Notes: a model not told the origin generated them from the letters alone. A stretch of 64,000 bases of DNA from Calliopsis andreniformis (GCF_051401765.1 NW_027480463.1:2294001-2358000), one strand, 5' to 3'; shown: positions 53,511-64,000, numbered from the stretch's first letter. Made by a program: numbers and translations.

Positions 53511-54681
53511 CCTCTGTCCTTAGTCCTCAAACCTCAATCCTCAACCCTCTGCCCTCATCCTCAATCCTCAATCCTCAATCCTCAACCCTCAATCTTCAAT
53601 CCTCAATACTCAATCTTCAATCCTCAATCCTCAGTCCTCAAACCTCAATTCTGAATCCTCAATCCTGAATCCTCAATCTTCAGCCCTCAGTCCTCAACAT
53701 TCAGTTGTCACTCCACAATCCTCAACAGAATATCCTCAATTCACAGTTTTCAATACCCAATACTCAATCTGCAATCTTCAAATCTCTATCCAGAAACATA
53801 AATTCTCATCACTCAACCCTCAACACTCAGTACTCAATGTTCAATCCTCATCCTCAATTTTGAATCTTCAATGCCCAATACTGAATCTTCAATTCGCAGA
53901 CCTCAATCCCCAAACCTCAATCCTCAATCCTCAATCCTCAGTCTTCAATCCTCAATACTCAATCTTCAATCCTCAATCCGCAATCCTCAATCCTCATTCG
54001 TCAATCCTCAATACCCAATCCTCAATCTTCAATCCTCAATCCTCAATTCTCAATTCTCAATCCTCAATCCTCAGACCTCAGACATCAATATTCAACACTC
54101 AGTCCTCGTCCTCAATCCACAACCCTCAATCTTCAACCCTCAATGTTTAATCATCAATATTCAATCTTCAATCCTCAATCCTCAATCCCCAATCCTCAAT
54201 CCTCAATATTCAATCATCAATACTCAATCTTCAATCCTCAATCCTCAATCCTCAATCCTCAATACTCAATACTCAATCCTCATTCTCCAACCCTCAATAC
54301 CCAATCCTCAATCTTCAATCCTCAATCCCCAATCCTCAATCTTCAATCCTCAATCGTCAAACCTCAATCCACAATCCTCAATCTTCAATTCTCAATACTC
54401 AATCTTCAATCCTCAATCCTCAATCCTCAATCCTCAATCCTCAATCCTCAATCCTCAATCGTCAACCTTCAATCCTCAATACTCAATCTTCAATCCTCAA
54501 TCCTCAGTCCTCAATCCTCAATCCTCATTCTTCAATCCTCAATACCCAACCCTCAATCTTCAATCCTCAATCCTCAATCCTCGATCCTCAATCCTCAATC
54601 CTCAATCCTCAATCCTCAGACCTCAAACACCAATACTCAACCCTCAGTCCTCGTCCTCATTCCACAACCCTCAATCCTCGA
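53511..54681. repeat. 2,226-bp-spaced duplication, second copy
   Basis: Second copy of 51285-52455, with cassette A at 53779. Private marks include CCTCAACAGAATATCC near 53726 (CAATAGAATATCC in the first copy), CCCTCAATCTTCAACCC near 54124 and CATTCTCCAACCC near 54281. After 54681 it continues into CTCGATCCTCAATC of a complete cassette B, where the first copy has only plain heptamers. Its last part overlaps the first 1,681-bp unit. Confidence 0.82.
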
Positions 54682-56092
54682 TCCTCAATCTTCAATCATC
54701 AATATTCAATCTTCAATCCTCAATCCTCAATCCTCAATACTCAATACTCAATCCTCAATGTTCTATCCTCAATACGCAATCCTCAATCTTCAATCCTCAA
54801 TCCTCAATGCTCAATCCTCAATCCTCAATCCTCAATCTTAATCTTCAATCCTCAACCCTCAATCCTCAATCCTCAATCCTCAATCCTCAAACCCCAATCT
54901 TCAATCCTCAGTCCCAAATCCTCAATCTTCAATACTCACTCCTCAATCCTCAATCCTCAATCCTCAATCCTCAATCTTAATCTTCAATCCTCAGTACTCA
55001 ATCTTCAATCCTCAATCCTAAATCCTCAATCCTCGATCGTCAACCTTCAATCCTCAATACTCAATCTTCAATCCTCAATCCTCAATCCTCAATCCTCAAT
55101 CCTCAATCCTCAATCCTCATTCTTCAATCCTCAATACCCAATCCTCAATCTTCAACCCTCAATCCTCAATCCTCAATTCTCAATCCTCAATCCTCAGTCC
55201 TCAATCTTCAATCCTCAATCCTCAATCCTCAGTCCTCAATTCTCGATCTTCAATCCTCAATACTGAACCTTCAATCCTCAATCCTCAATCCTCAGTCCTC
55301 AATCCTCAATCCTCAATCTTAATCTTCAATCCTCAATACTCAATCTTCAATCCTCAATCCTCAATCCTCAATCCTCAATCCTCAATTCTCAATCCTCAAT
55401 CGTCAATCTTCAATCCTCAATACTCAATCTTCAATCCTCAATCCTCAATACTCAATACTCAATCCTCATTCTACAATCCTCAATACCCAATCCTCAATCT
55501 TCAATCCTCAATCTTCAATCATCAATATTCAATCTTCAATCCTCAATCCTCAATCCTCAATACTCAATCCTCAATCCTCAATGTTCTATCCTCAGTACGC
55601 AATCCTCAATCTTCAATCCTCAATCCTCAATCCTCAATCCTCAATCCTCAATCCTCAATCTCAATCTTCAATCCTCAACACTCAATATTCAATCCTCATT
55701 CTTCAATCCTCAATACCCAATCCTCAATCTTCAATCCTCAATCCTCAATCCTCAGTTCGCAATCCTCAATCCTCAATCCTCAGACCTCAGGCATCAACAC
55801 TCAACCCTCAGTCCGCGTTCCCAATCCACAACCCTCAATCCTCGATTCTCAATCTTCAATCATCAATATTAAACCTTCAATCCTCAATCCTCAATCCTCA
55901 ATACTCAATCCTCATTCCTCAATCGTCAATATTCAATGCTCAATACTCAATCTTCAATCCTCAATCCTCAATACTCAGTACTCAATCCTCATTCTTCAAT
56001 CCTCAATACCCAATCCTCAATCTTCAATCCTCAATCCTCAATCCTCAGTCCTCAATTCTCGATCTTCAATCCTCAATACTGAACCTTCAATC
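54412..56092. repeat. 1,681-bp tandem unit, copy 1
   Basis: Marks at 54460, 54807 and 55581 recur at 56141, 56488 and 57262, each exactly 1,681 bp later. The unit contains two B-C combinations (54.64-54.79 kb and a variant at 55.79-55.93 kb), the CAAACCCCAATC and CAGTCCCAAATCC marks, and no cassette A. It differs from copy 2 at only a few bases, for example CAGTCCGCGTTCCC near 55813 against CAGTCCTCGTTCCC. Confidence 0.9.
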
Positions 56093-57773
56093 CTCAATCC
56101 TCAATCCTCAATCCTCAATCCTCAATCCTCAATCCTCAATCGTCAACCTTCAATCCTCAATACTCAATCTTCAATCCTCAATCCTCAGTCCTCAATCCTC
56201 AATCCTCATTCTTCAATCCTCAATACCCAACCCTCAATCTTCAATCCTCAATCCTCAATCCTCGATCCTCAATCCTCAATCCTCAATCCTCAATCCTCAG
56301 ACCTCAAACACCAATACTCAACCCTCAGTCCTCGTCCTCATTCCACAACCCTCAATCCTCGATCCTCAATCTTCAATCATCAATATTCAATCTTCAATCC
56401 TCAATCCTCAATCCTCAATACTCAATACTCAATCCTCAATGTTATATCCTCAATACGCAATCCTCAATCTTCAATCCTCAATCCTCAATGCTCAATCCTC
56501 AATCCTCAATCCTCAATCTTAATCTTCAATCCTCAACCCTCAATCCTCAATCCTCAATCCTCAATCCTCAAACCCCAATCTTCAATCCTCAGTCCCAAAT
56601 CCTCAATCTTCAATACTCACTCCTCAATCCTCAATCCTCAATCCTCAATCCTCAATCTTAATCTTCAATCCTCAGTACTCAATCTTCAATCCTCAATCCT
56701 AAATCCTCAATCCTCGATCGTCAACCTTCAATCCTCAATACTCAATCTTCAATCCTCAATCCTCAATCCTCAATCCTCAATCCTCAATCCTCAATCCTCA
56801 TTCTTCAATCCTCAATACCCAATCCTCAATCTTCAACCCTCAATCCTCAATCCTCAATTCTCAATCCTCAATCCTCAGTCCTCAATCTTCAATCCTCAAT
56901 CCTCAATCCTCAGTCCTCAATTCTCGATCTTCAATCCTCAATACTGAACCTTCAATCCTCAATCCTCAATCCTCAGTCCTCAATCCTCAATCCTCAATCT
57001 TAATCTTCAATCCTCAATACTCAATCTTCAATCCTCAATCCTCAATCCTCAATCCTCAATCCTCAATTCTCAATCCTCAATCGTCAATCTTCAATCCTCA
57101 ATACTCAATCTTCAATCCTCAATCCTCAATACTCAATACTCAATCCTCATTCTACAATCCTCAATACCCACTCCTCAATCTTCAATCCTCAATCTTCAAT
57201 CATCAATATTCAATCTTCAATCCTCAATCCTCAATCCTCAATACTCAATCCTCAATCCTCAATGTTCTATCCTCAGTACGCAATCCTCAATCTTCAATCC
57301 TCAATCCTCAATCCTCAATCCTCAATCCTCAATCCTCAATCTCAATCTTCAATCCTCAACACTCAATATTCAATCCTCATTCTTCAATCCTCAATACCCA
57401 ATCCTCAATCTTCAATCCTCAATCCTCAATCCTCAGTTCGCAATCCTCAATCCTCAATCCTCAGACCTCAGGCATCAACACTCAACCCTCAGTCCTCGTT
57501 CCCAATCCACAACCCTCAATCCTCGATTCTCAATCTTCAATCATCAATATTAAACCTTCAATCCTCAATCCTCAATCCTCAATACTCAATCCTCAATCCT
57601 CAATCGTCAATATTCAATGCTCAATACTCAATCTTCAATCCTCAATCCTCAATACTCAGTACTCAATCCTCATTCTTCAATCCTCAATACCCAATCCTCA
57701 ATCTTCAATCCTCAATCCTCAATCCTCAGTCCTCAATTCTCGATCTTCAATCCTCAATACTGAACCTTCAATC
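56093..57773. repeat. 1,681-bp tandem unit, copy 2
   Basis: Direct tandem copy of 54412-56092. Private differences are AATGTTATATCC at 56437 (TTCTATCC in copy 1), CCCACTCCTC near 57170 (CCCAATCCTC) and CTCAATCCTCAATCG near 57597 (CTCATTCCTCAATCG). A third, rearranged partial copy follows: the mark at 56488 recurs at 58328, 1,840 bp on, so about 159 bp has been added. Confidence 0.9.
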
Positions 57774-58971
57774 CTCAATCCTCAATCCTCAGTCCTCAAT
57801 CCTCAATCCTCAATCTTAATCTTCAATCCTCAGTACTCAATCTTCAATCCTCAATCCTCAATCCTCAATCCTCAATTCTCAATCTTCAATCCTCAATACT
57901 CAATCTTCAATCCTCAATCCTCAATCCTCAATCCTCAATCCTCAATCCCCAATCTTAATCTTCAATACTCAGTACTCAATTATCAAGCCTCAATCCTCAA
58001 TTCTCAATCCTCAATCCTCTACCTTCAATCCTCAATACTCAATCTTCAATCCTCAATCCTCAATCCTCAATCCTCAATCCTCAATATTCAATCCTCGATA
58101 CTCAATCTTCAACCCTCAATCCTCAATCCTCAATCCTCAATCCTCAAACACCAATACTCAACCCTCAGTCCTCGTCCTCATTCCACAACCCTCAATCCTC
58201 GATCCTCAATCTTCAATCATCAATATTCAATCTTCAATCCTCAATCCTCAATCCTCAATACTTAATACTCAATCCTCAATGTTCTATCCTCAATACGCAA
58301 TCCTCAATCTTCAATCCTCAATCCTCAATGCTCAATCCTCAATCCTCAATCCTCAATCTTAACCTTCAATCCTCAACCCTCAATCCTCAATCCTCAATCC
58401 TCAATCCTCAAACCCCAATCTTCAATCCTCAGTCCCAAATCCTCAATCTTCAATACTCACTCCTCAATCCTCAATCCTCAATCCTCAATCTTAATCTTCA
58501 ATCCTCAGTACTCAATCTTCAATCCTCAATCCTAAATCCTCAATCCTCGATCGTCAACCTTCAATCCTGAATACTTAATCTTCAATCCTCAATCCTCAAT
58601 CCTCAATCCTCAATCCTCAATCCTCATTCTTCAATCCTCAATACACAATCCTCAATCTTCAACCCTCAATCCTCAATCCTCAATTCTCAATCCTCAATCC
58701 TCAGTCCTCAATCTTCAATCCTCAATCCTCAACCCTCAATCCTCAATTCTCGATCTTCAATCCTCAATACTGATCCTTCAATCCTCAATCCTCAATCCTC
58801 AGTCCTCAATCCTCAATCCTCAATCTTAATCTTCAATCCTCAGTACTCAATTCTCAATCCTCAATCCTCAATCCTCAATCCTCAATCCTCAATCTTCAAT
58901 CCTCAATACTCAATCTTCAATCCTCAATCCTCAATCCTCAATCCTCAATCCTCAATCCTCAATCCTCAATC
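57774..58971. repeat. Rearranged partial third 1,681-bp-type unit
   Basis: Satellite with the same marks as the 1,681-bp units (CAAACACCAATACTC, CAAACCCCAATC, CAGTCCCAAATCC, CTCGATCGTCAACC) in altered spacing, preceded by an AATTATCAAGCC block as at 53065. It has CTTAACCTTC near 58358 and CCTGAATACTTAATC near 58567 as private changes. No cassette A and no gene. Confidence 0.72.
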
Positions 58972-60366
58972 TTCAATCCTCAATACCCAATCCTCAATCT
59001 TCAATCCTCAATCCTCAATCCTCAGTTCGCAATCCTCAATCCTCAATCCTCAGACCTCAGGCATCAACACTCAACCCTCAGTCCTCGTTCTCAATCCACA
59101 ACCCTCAATCCTCGATCCTCAATCTTCAATCATCAATATTCAACCTTCAATCCTCAATCCTCAATCCTCAATACTCAATCCTCAATCCTCAATGTTTCAT
59201 CCTCAATACGCAATCCTCAATCTTCAATCCTCAAACCTCAATCCTCAATCCTCAATCCTCAACCCTCGATCTTAATCTTCAATCCTCAGTACTCAATCTT
59301 CAATCCTCAATCCTCAATACTCAATCCTCAATCCTCATTATTCAATCCTCAATACCCAATCCTCAATCTTCGATCCTCAATCCTCAATCCTCAATCCTCA
59401 ATCTTCAATCCTCAATCCTCAATCCTCAACACTCAATCCTCAATCTTCAATCCTCGATACTCAATCTTCAATCCTCAATCCTCAATCCTCAATCCTCAAT
59501 CCTCGATCGTCAACCTTCAATCCTGAATACTCAATCTTCAATCCTCAATCCTCAATCCTCAATCCTCAATCCTCAATCCTCATTCTTCAATCCTCAATAC
59601 ACAATCCTCAATCTTCAACCCTCAATCCTCAATCCTCAATTCTCAATCCTCAATCCTCAGTCCTCAATCTTCAATCCTCAATCCTCAATCCTCAATCCTC
59701 AATTCTCGATCTTCAATCCTCAATACTGATCCTTCAATCCTCAATCCTCAATCCTCAGTCCTCAATCCTCAATCCTCAATCTTAATCTTCAATCCTCAGT
59801 ACTCAATCTTCAATCCTCAATCCTCAATCCTCAATCCTCAATCCTCAATCTTCAATCCTCAATACTCAATCTTCAATCCTCAATCCTCAATCCTCAATCC
59901 TCAATCCTCAATCCCCAATCTTAATCTTCAATCCTCAGTACTCAATCATCAAGCCTCAATCCTCAATTCTCAATCCTCAATCCCCTACCTTCAATCCTCA
60001 ATACTCAATCTTCAATCCTCAATCCTCAATCCTCAATCCTCAATCCTCAATCCTCAATCCTCAATCGTCAATCTTCAATCCTCAATACTCAATCTTCAAT
60101 CCCCAATCCTCAATACTCAATACTCAATCCTCATTCTACAATCCTCAATACCCAATCCTCAATCTTCAATCCTCAATCTTCAATCATCAATATTCAATCT
60201 TCAATCCTCAATCCTCAGTCCTCAATACTCAATCCTCAATTCTCAATGTTCTATCCTCAGTACGCAATCCTCAATCTTCAATCCTCAATCCTCAATCCTC
60301 AATGCTCAATCCTCAATCCTCAATCTCAATCTTCAATCCTCAACACTCAATATTCAATCCTCATTC
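58972..60366. repeat. 1.40-kb unit (recurs partly at 60367)
   Basis: Bases 58972-59480 match 60367 to about 60885 at 1,395 bp, rising to 1,402 by about 59450 through one extra heptamer. Shared marks are CAGTTCGCAATCC, CAGGCATCAACACTC, AATGTTTCATCC and CCTCGATCTTAATC. The middle of the unit (59500-59800) repeats 58550-58850 about 954 bp later, marked by CTCGATCGTCAACC and ACTGATCCTTC. No cassette A. Confidence 0.75.
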
Positions 60367-61269
60367 TTCAATCCTCAATACCCAATCCTCAATCTTCAAT
60401 CCTCAATCCTCAATCCTCAGTTCGCAATCCTCAATCCTCAATCCTCAGACCTCAGGCATCAACACTCAACCCTCAGTCCTCGTTCTCAATCCACAACCCT
60501 CAATCCTCGATCCTCAATCTTCAATCATCAATATTCAACCTTCAATCCTCAATCCTCAATCCTCAATACTCAATCCTCAATCCTCAATGTTTCATCCTCA
60601 ATACGCAATCCTCAATCTTCAATCCTCAAACCTCAATCCTCAATCCTCAATCCTCAACCCTCGATCTTAATCTTCAATCCTCAGTACTCAATCTTCAATC
60701 CTCAATCCTCAATACTCAATCCTCAATCCTCATTATTCAATCCTCAATACCCAATCCTCAATCTTCGATCCTCAATCCTCAATCCTCAATCCTCAATCCT
60801 CAATCTTCAATCCTCAATCCTCAATCCTCAACACTCAATCCTCAATCTTCAATCCTCGATACTCAATCTTCAATCCTCAATCCTCAATCCTCAATCCTCA
60901 ATCCTCAATCCTCAATCCTCAATCCTCAATCCTCAATTCTCAATCCTCAATCCTCAATCCTCAATCGTCAATATTCAATGCTCAATACTCAATCTTCAAT
61001 CCTCAATCCTCAATACTCAGTACTCAATCCTCATTCTTCAATCCTCAATACCCAATCCTCAATCTTCAATCCTCAATCCTCAATTCTCAATCCTCAACCC
61101 TCAATCCTCAGACCTCAAACATCAATCCTCAACCCTCAGTCCTCGTCCTCAATCCACAACCCCCAACACTCTATCCTCAATCTTCGATTGTCAATCCTCA
61201 ATCCTCAATCCACAATCCTGAATCCTCAATCCTGAATCCTCAACCTTCAGCCCTCAGTCCTCAACAATC
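60367..61269. repeat. Partial second 1.40-kb unit and transition
   Basis: Begins as a copy of 58972-59480, then at about 60885 enters a run of nine or more plain CAATCCT units and a stretch like 55915-56020 (CAATCGTCAATATTCAATGC). From about 61100 it has a degenerate cassette B with CAACCCCCAACACTC and TCTTCGATTGTC, and leads into a zeta cassette A. Confidence 0.7.
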
Positions 61270-64000
61270 AGTTGTCAATCCTCAATCCTCAAGAGAATAT
61301 CATCAATTCACAGACTTCAATACTCAATACTCAATCTGCAATCTTCAAATCTCTATCCACAAACATCAATTCTCATCACTCAACCCTCAGCACTCAGTCT
61401 TCAATCCTCAATCCTCAATCCTCAATCCTCAATCCTCATTCTTCAATCCTCAATACCCAATTCTCAATCTTCAATCCTCAATCCTCAATCCTCAGTTCTC
61501 AATCCTCAATCCTCAATCCTCAGACCTCAAACAGCAGTAGTCAACCCTCAGTCCTCGTCCTCAATCCACAACCATCAATACTCAATCCTCAATATTCAAT
61601 CATCAATATTCAATCTTCAGTCCTCAATCCTCAATCCTCAATCCTCAATCCTCAATGTTCAATCCGCAATACCCAATCCTCAATCTTCTATCCGCAATCC
61701 TCAATCCTCAATCCTCAATCCTCAATCCTCAATCCTCAATCCTCAATCTTCAATACTCAATACTCAATCTTCAATCCTCAATCCTCAATCCTCAATCCTC
61801 AATCCTCAATCTTCAATCCTCAATACTCAATCTTCAATCCTCAATCCTCAATCCTCAATCCTCAATCCTCAATCCTCAATCTTAATCTTCAATCCTCAGT
61901 ACTCAATCCTCAACCCTCAATCTTCAATCCTCAATACTCAATCTTCAATCCTCAATCCTCAGTCCTCAAACCTCAATTCTGAATCCTCAATCCTGAATCC
62001 TCAATCTTCAGCCCTCAGTCCTCAACATTCAGTTGTCAATCCACAATCCTCAATAGAATATCCTCAATTCACAGTTTTCAATACCCAATACTCAATCTGC
62101 AATCTTCAAATCTCTATCCAGAAACATAAATTCTCGTCACTCAACCCTCGACACTCAGTACTCAATGTTCAATCCTCATCCTCAATTTTGAATCTTCAAT
62201 GCCCAATACTGAATCTTCAATTAGCAATCCTCAATCCCCAATCCTCAATCCTCAATCCTCAATCCTCAGCCTTCAATCCTCAATACTCAATTTTCAATCC
62301 TCAATCCGCAATCCTCAATCCTCATTCGTCAATCCTCAATACCCAATCCTCAATCTTCAATCCTCAATCCTCAATTCTCAATTCTCAATCCTCAATCCTC
62401 AGACCTCAGACATCAATATTCAACACTCAGTCCTCGTCCTCAATCCACAACCCTCAATCCTCAACCCTCAATGTTTAATCATCAATATTCAATCTTCAAT
62501 CCTCAATCCTCAACCCTCAATCCTCAATCCTCAATCCTCAATCTTCAATCCTCAATCCTCAATCCTCAATCCTCAATCCTCAATCCTCGATCCTCAAACC
62601 GCAATCTTCAATCCTCAGTCCCAAATCCTCAATTTTCAGTACTCACTCCTCAATCCTCAATCTTCAATCCTCAATACTCAGTCTTCAACACTCAATCCTC
62701 AATCCTCTATCCTCAATCCTCATTCTTCTATCCTCAATCCTCAATCCTCAATCCTCAATCCTCGATCCTCAATCTTCAACCCTCAATACTCAATCTTCAA
62801 TCCTCCATCCTCAATCCTCAATCCTCAATCCTCAATCCTCAATCCTCAATCTTCAATCCTCAATACTCAATCTTCAATCCTCAATCCTCAATCCTCAATC
62901 CTCAATCCTCAATCTTAATCTTCAATCCTCAATCCTCAATCCTCAATCCTCAATCCTCAATCCTCAATCCTCAATCATCAATGTTCAATCCTCAATACCC
63001 GATCCTCAGGCTTCAATCCTCAATTATCGATCCTCAATCCTCAATCATCAATCCTCAGTCCTCAAACCTCAATCTTGAACCCCAATCCTGAATCCTCAAT
63101 CTTCAGCCCTCAGTCCTCCACAGTCAGTGGTCCATCCTCAATCCTCAATAGAATATCATGATTTCACAGTTTTCAATACTCAATACTCAACCTGCAATCT
63201 TCAAATCTCTATCCACAAACATCAATTCTCATCACTCAACCCTCAACACTCAGTCCCCAATCCTCAATATTCAAGCCTCAATCCTCAATCCTCGATCCAC
63301 AATCCTCAACCCGCAATCCTCAATACTCAATCTTCAATCCTCAATCCTCAACCCGCAATCCTCAATTCGCAATCCTCAATAGTCGATCTTCAATCCTCAA
63401 TACTCAATATTCACTCCACAATCCTCAATCCTCAATACTCAATCCTCATTCTTCAATCCTCAATACCCAATCCTCAATCTTCAACCCTCAATCCTCAATC
63501 CTCAATTCTCAATCCTCAATCGTCAGTCCTCAGTCCTCAAACCTCAAACATCAACCCTCAGCCCTCATCCTCAATCCTCAATCCTCAATCCTCAATTCTC
63601 AATCTTCAATCCTCAATACTCAATCTTCAATCCTCAATGCTCAGTCCTCAAATTTCAATTCTGAATCCTCAATCCGGAACCCTCAATCTTCAGCCCTCAG
63701 ACCTCAACAATCAGTTGTCAACCCTCAATCCTCAATAGAATATACTCAATTCACAGTTTTCAATACTCAATACTCAATCTGCAATCTTCAAATCTCTATC
63801 CACAAACATAAATTCTTATCACTCAACCCTCAACACTCAGTCCTCAACGCTCAATCCTCAATCCTCAATTCTCAATTCTCAATCCTCAATCCTCAATCCT
63901 CAATCGTCAATCTTCAATCCTCAATACTCAATCCCCAATCCTCAATCCTCAATCCTCAATCCTCAATCGTCAATCTTCAATCCTCAATACTCAATCTTCA
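61270..64000. repeat. Right-end block with cassette types of the left region
   Basis: Cassette A returns after a gap of 7.5 kb: zeta-like at 61346, the CAACATTCAG type at 62107, alpha at 63202 and beta at 63789. Bases 61935-62510 match 53607-54182 (offset 8,328 bp) and 51381-51956. Bases 63120-63420 match 10140-10440 (offset near 52,983 bp), and ACCCGATCCTCAGGC at 62998 matches 734 and 13218. The array continues past the window end. No gene. Confidence 0.8.

Larger units (their letters stand above)
1..64000. repeat. Heptanucleotide satellite array (CAATCCT)n filling the whole window
   Basis: Every part of the window can be cut into 7-bp units close to CAATCCT. The commonest variants are CAATCTT, CAATACT, CAATTCT, CAACCCT, CAGTCCT, CATTCTT, CAATCGT, CAATGTT, CAGACCT and CAAACCT. 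The + strand is almost free of G, so the strands are strongly skewed; the consensus unit is 3/7 GC. All units have the same orientation and I saw no inverted block. Occasional 6-bp units shift the register. There is no gene, transposon or other unrelated insertion. Known heptanucleotide satellites, such as those of Drosophila virilis, form large heterochromatic blocks; this one has a different sequence and I cannot assign it to a described family. Function, if any, is unknown; structural heterochromatin is the default inference. Confidence 0.97.

Noticed and set aside
1..64000. Telomeric repeat
   Set aside because: The unit is 7 bp with a G-rich strand, like plant TTTAGGG, but TTGAGGA differs at several positions. 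A telomere array would be purer and would not have nested multi-kilobase units. I know of no telomere with this unit.
1..64000. CRISPR array
   Set aside because: There is no alternation of constant repeats with unique spacers; the parts between cassettes are themselves repeats, and no cas genes are present.
1..64000. Short tandemly repeated repetitive (STRR) heptamers of cyanobacteria
   Set aside because: These are also 7-bp repeats, but as far as I recall they are short intergenic arrays with other unit sequences. A 64-kb gene-free array does not fit.
1..64000. Structural repeat protein (beta-roll, pentapeptide or collagen-like) coded by the heptapeptide
   Set aside because: SSILNPQ does not match the known patterns of these families, and the peptide follows from the DNA unit in any frame. 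Substitutions show no preference for silent changes.
1..64000. tRNA, rRNA, other structured RNA, transposon ends or LTRs
   Set aside because: Nothing with the needed base composition was seen. The near lack of G on the + strand excludes stable folding of a + strand RNA, and every stretch is accounted for by heptamers.
1..64000. Nucleosome or DNA-bend phasing by the AA step every 7 bp
   Set aside because: Three units make 21 bp, about two helical turns, but the AA steps within them fall on three faces of the helix. They do not give the 10-bp phasing of bent DNA, so I give it no weight beyond the length note for cassette A.

Overview
The whole 64 kb window is one continuous, uninterrupted array of a 7-bp satellite repeat. 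The + strand consensus is CAATCCT (equivalently TCCTCAA; AGGATTG on the - strand). I found no protein-coding gene, RNA gene, transposon, CRISPR array or ordinary single-copy sequence anywhere. Both window edges lie inside the array, so its true extent and flanking context are unknown. The sequence gives no direct taxonomic marker. A gene-free heptanucleotide satellite with multi-kilobase higher-order repeats is most typical of eukaryotic heterochromatin (pericentromeric, subtelomeric or sex/B-chromosome satellite). That assignment is inference.

The array has at least four levels. (1) The heptamer: all copies point the same way, the boundary TCA is nearly fixed, and the four middle bases vary. 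(2) Cassettes, which are fixed strings of variant heptamers. Cassette A is 22 heptamers (154 bp) and occurs 61 times by reading. Cassette B (97 bp, marked by CCTCGTCCTC) occurs more than 50 times. Cassette C (35 bp, marked by AATGTTCTATCC) occurs about 30 times, only right of about 15.3 kb. (3) Higher-order units of 0.77, 1.68, 2.91, 6.12 and 7.28 kb, some in direct tandem. (4) A nested block of about 7.6 kb (32.7-40.4 kb), itself built of 2.91-kb units, which recurs at 43.4-51.0 kb.

Layout. 1-9.85 kb holds two copies of a segment about 2.57 kb long, 7.28 kb apart, around an intermediate block. 9.85-15.1 kb is a mosaic with a 0.9-kb segment shared with 21.7 and 27.8 kb and a 0.77-kb partial tandem. 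15.1-18.6 kb recurs at 29.6-33.2 kb. 18.16-30.40 kb is a near-perfect 6,121-bp tandem duplication. 31.2-40.0 kb is three 2.9-kb units, and 44.8-50.6 kb two more. 40.4-43.4 kb is a patchwork of pieces found elsewhere. 51.0-54.7 kb is a 2,226-bp-spaced duplication. 54.4-57.8 kb is a 1,681-bp tandem. 57.8-61.3 kb is a looser mosaic without cassette A. 61.3-64 kb returns to cassette types seen in the left part.

The long + strand reading frames are arithmetic by-products. A 7-bp unit without stops gives the same heptapeptide (S-S-I-L-N-P-Q) in all three + frames, while the - strand has a TGA about every 21 nt in each frame. I therefore annotate no CDS. Coordinates of duplication edges were set by eye from offsets between matching marker positions and should be read as accurate to about 10-50 bp.
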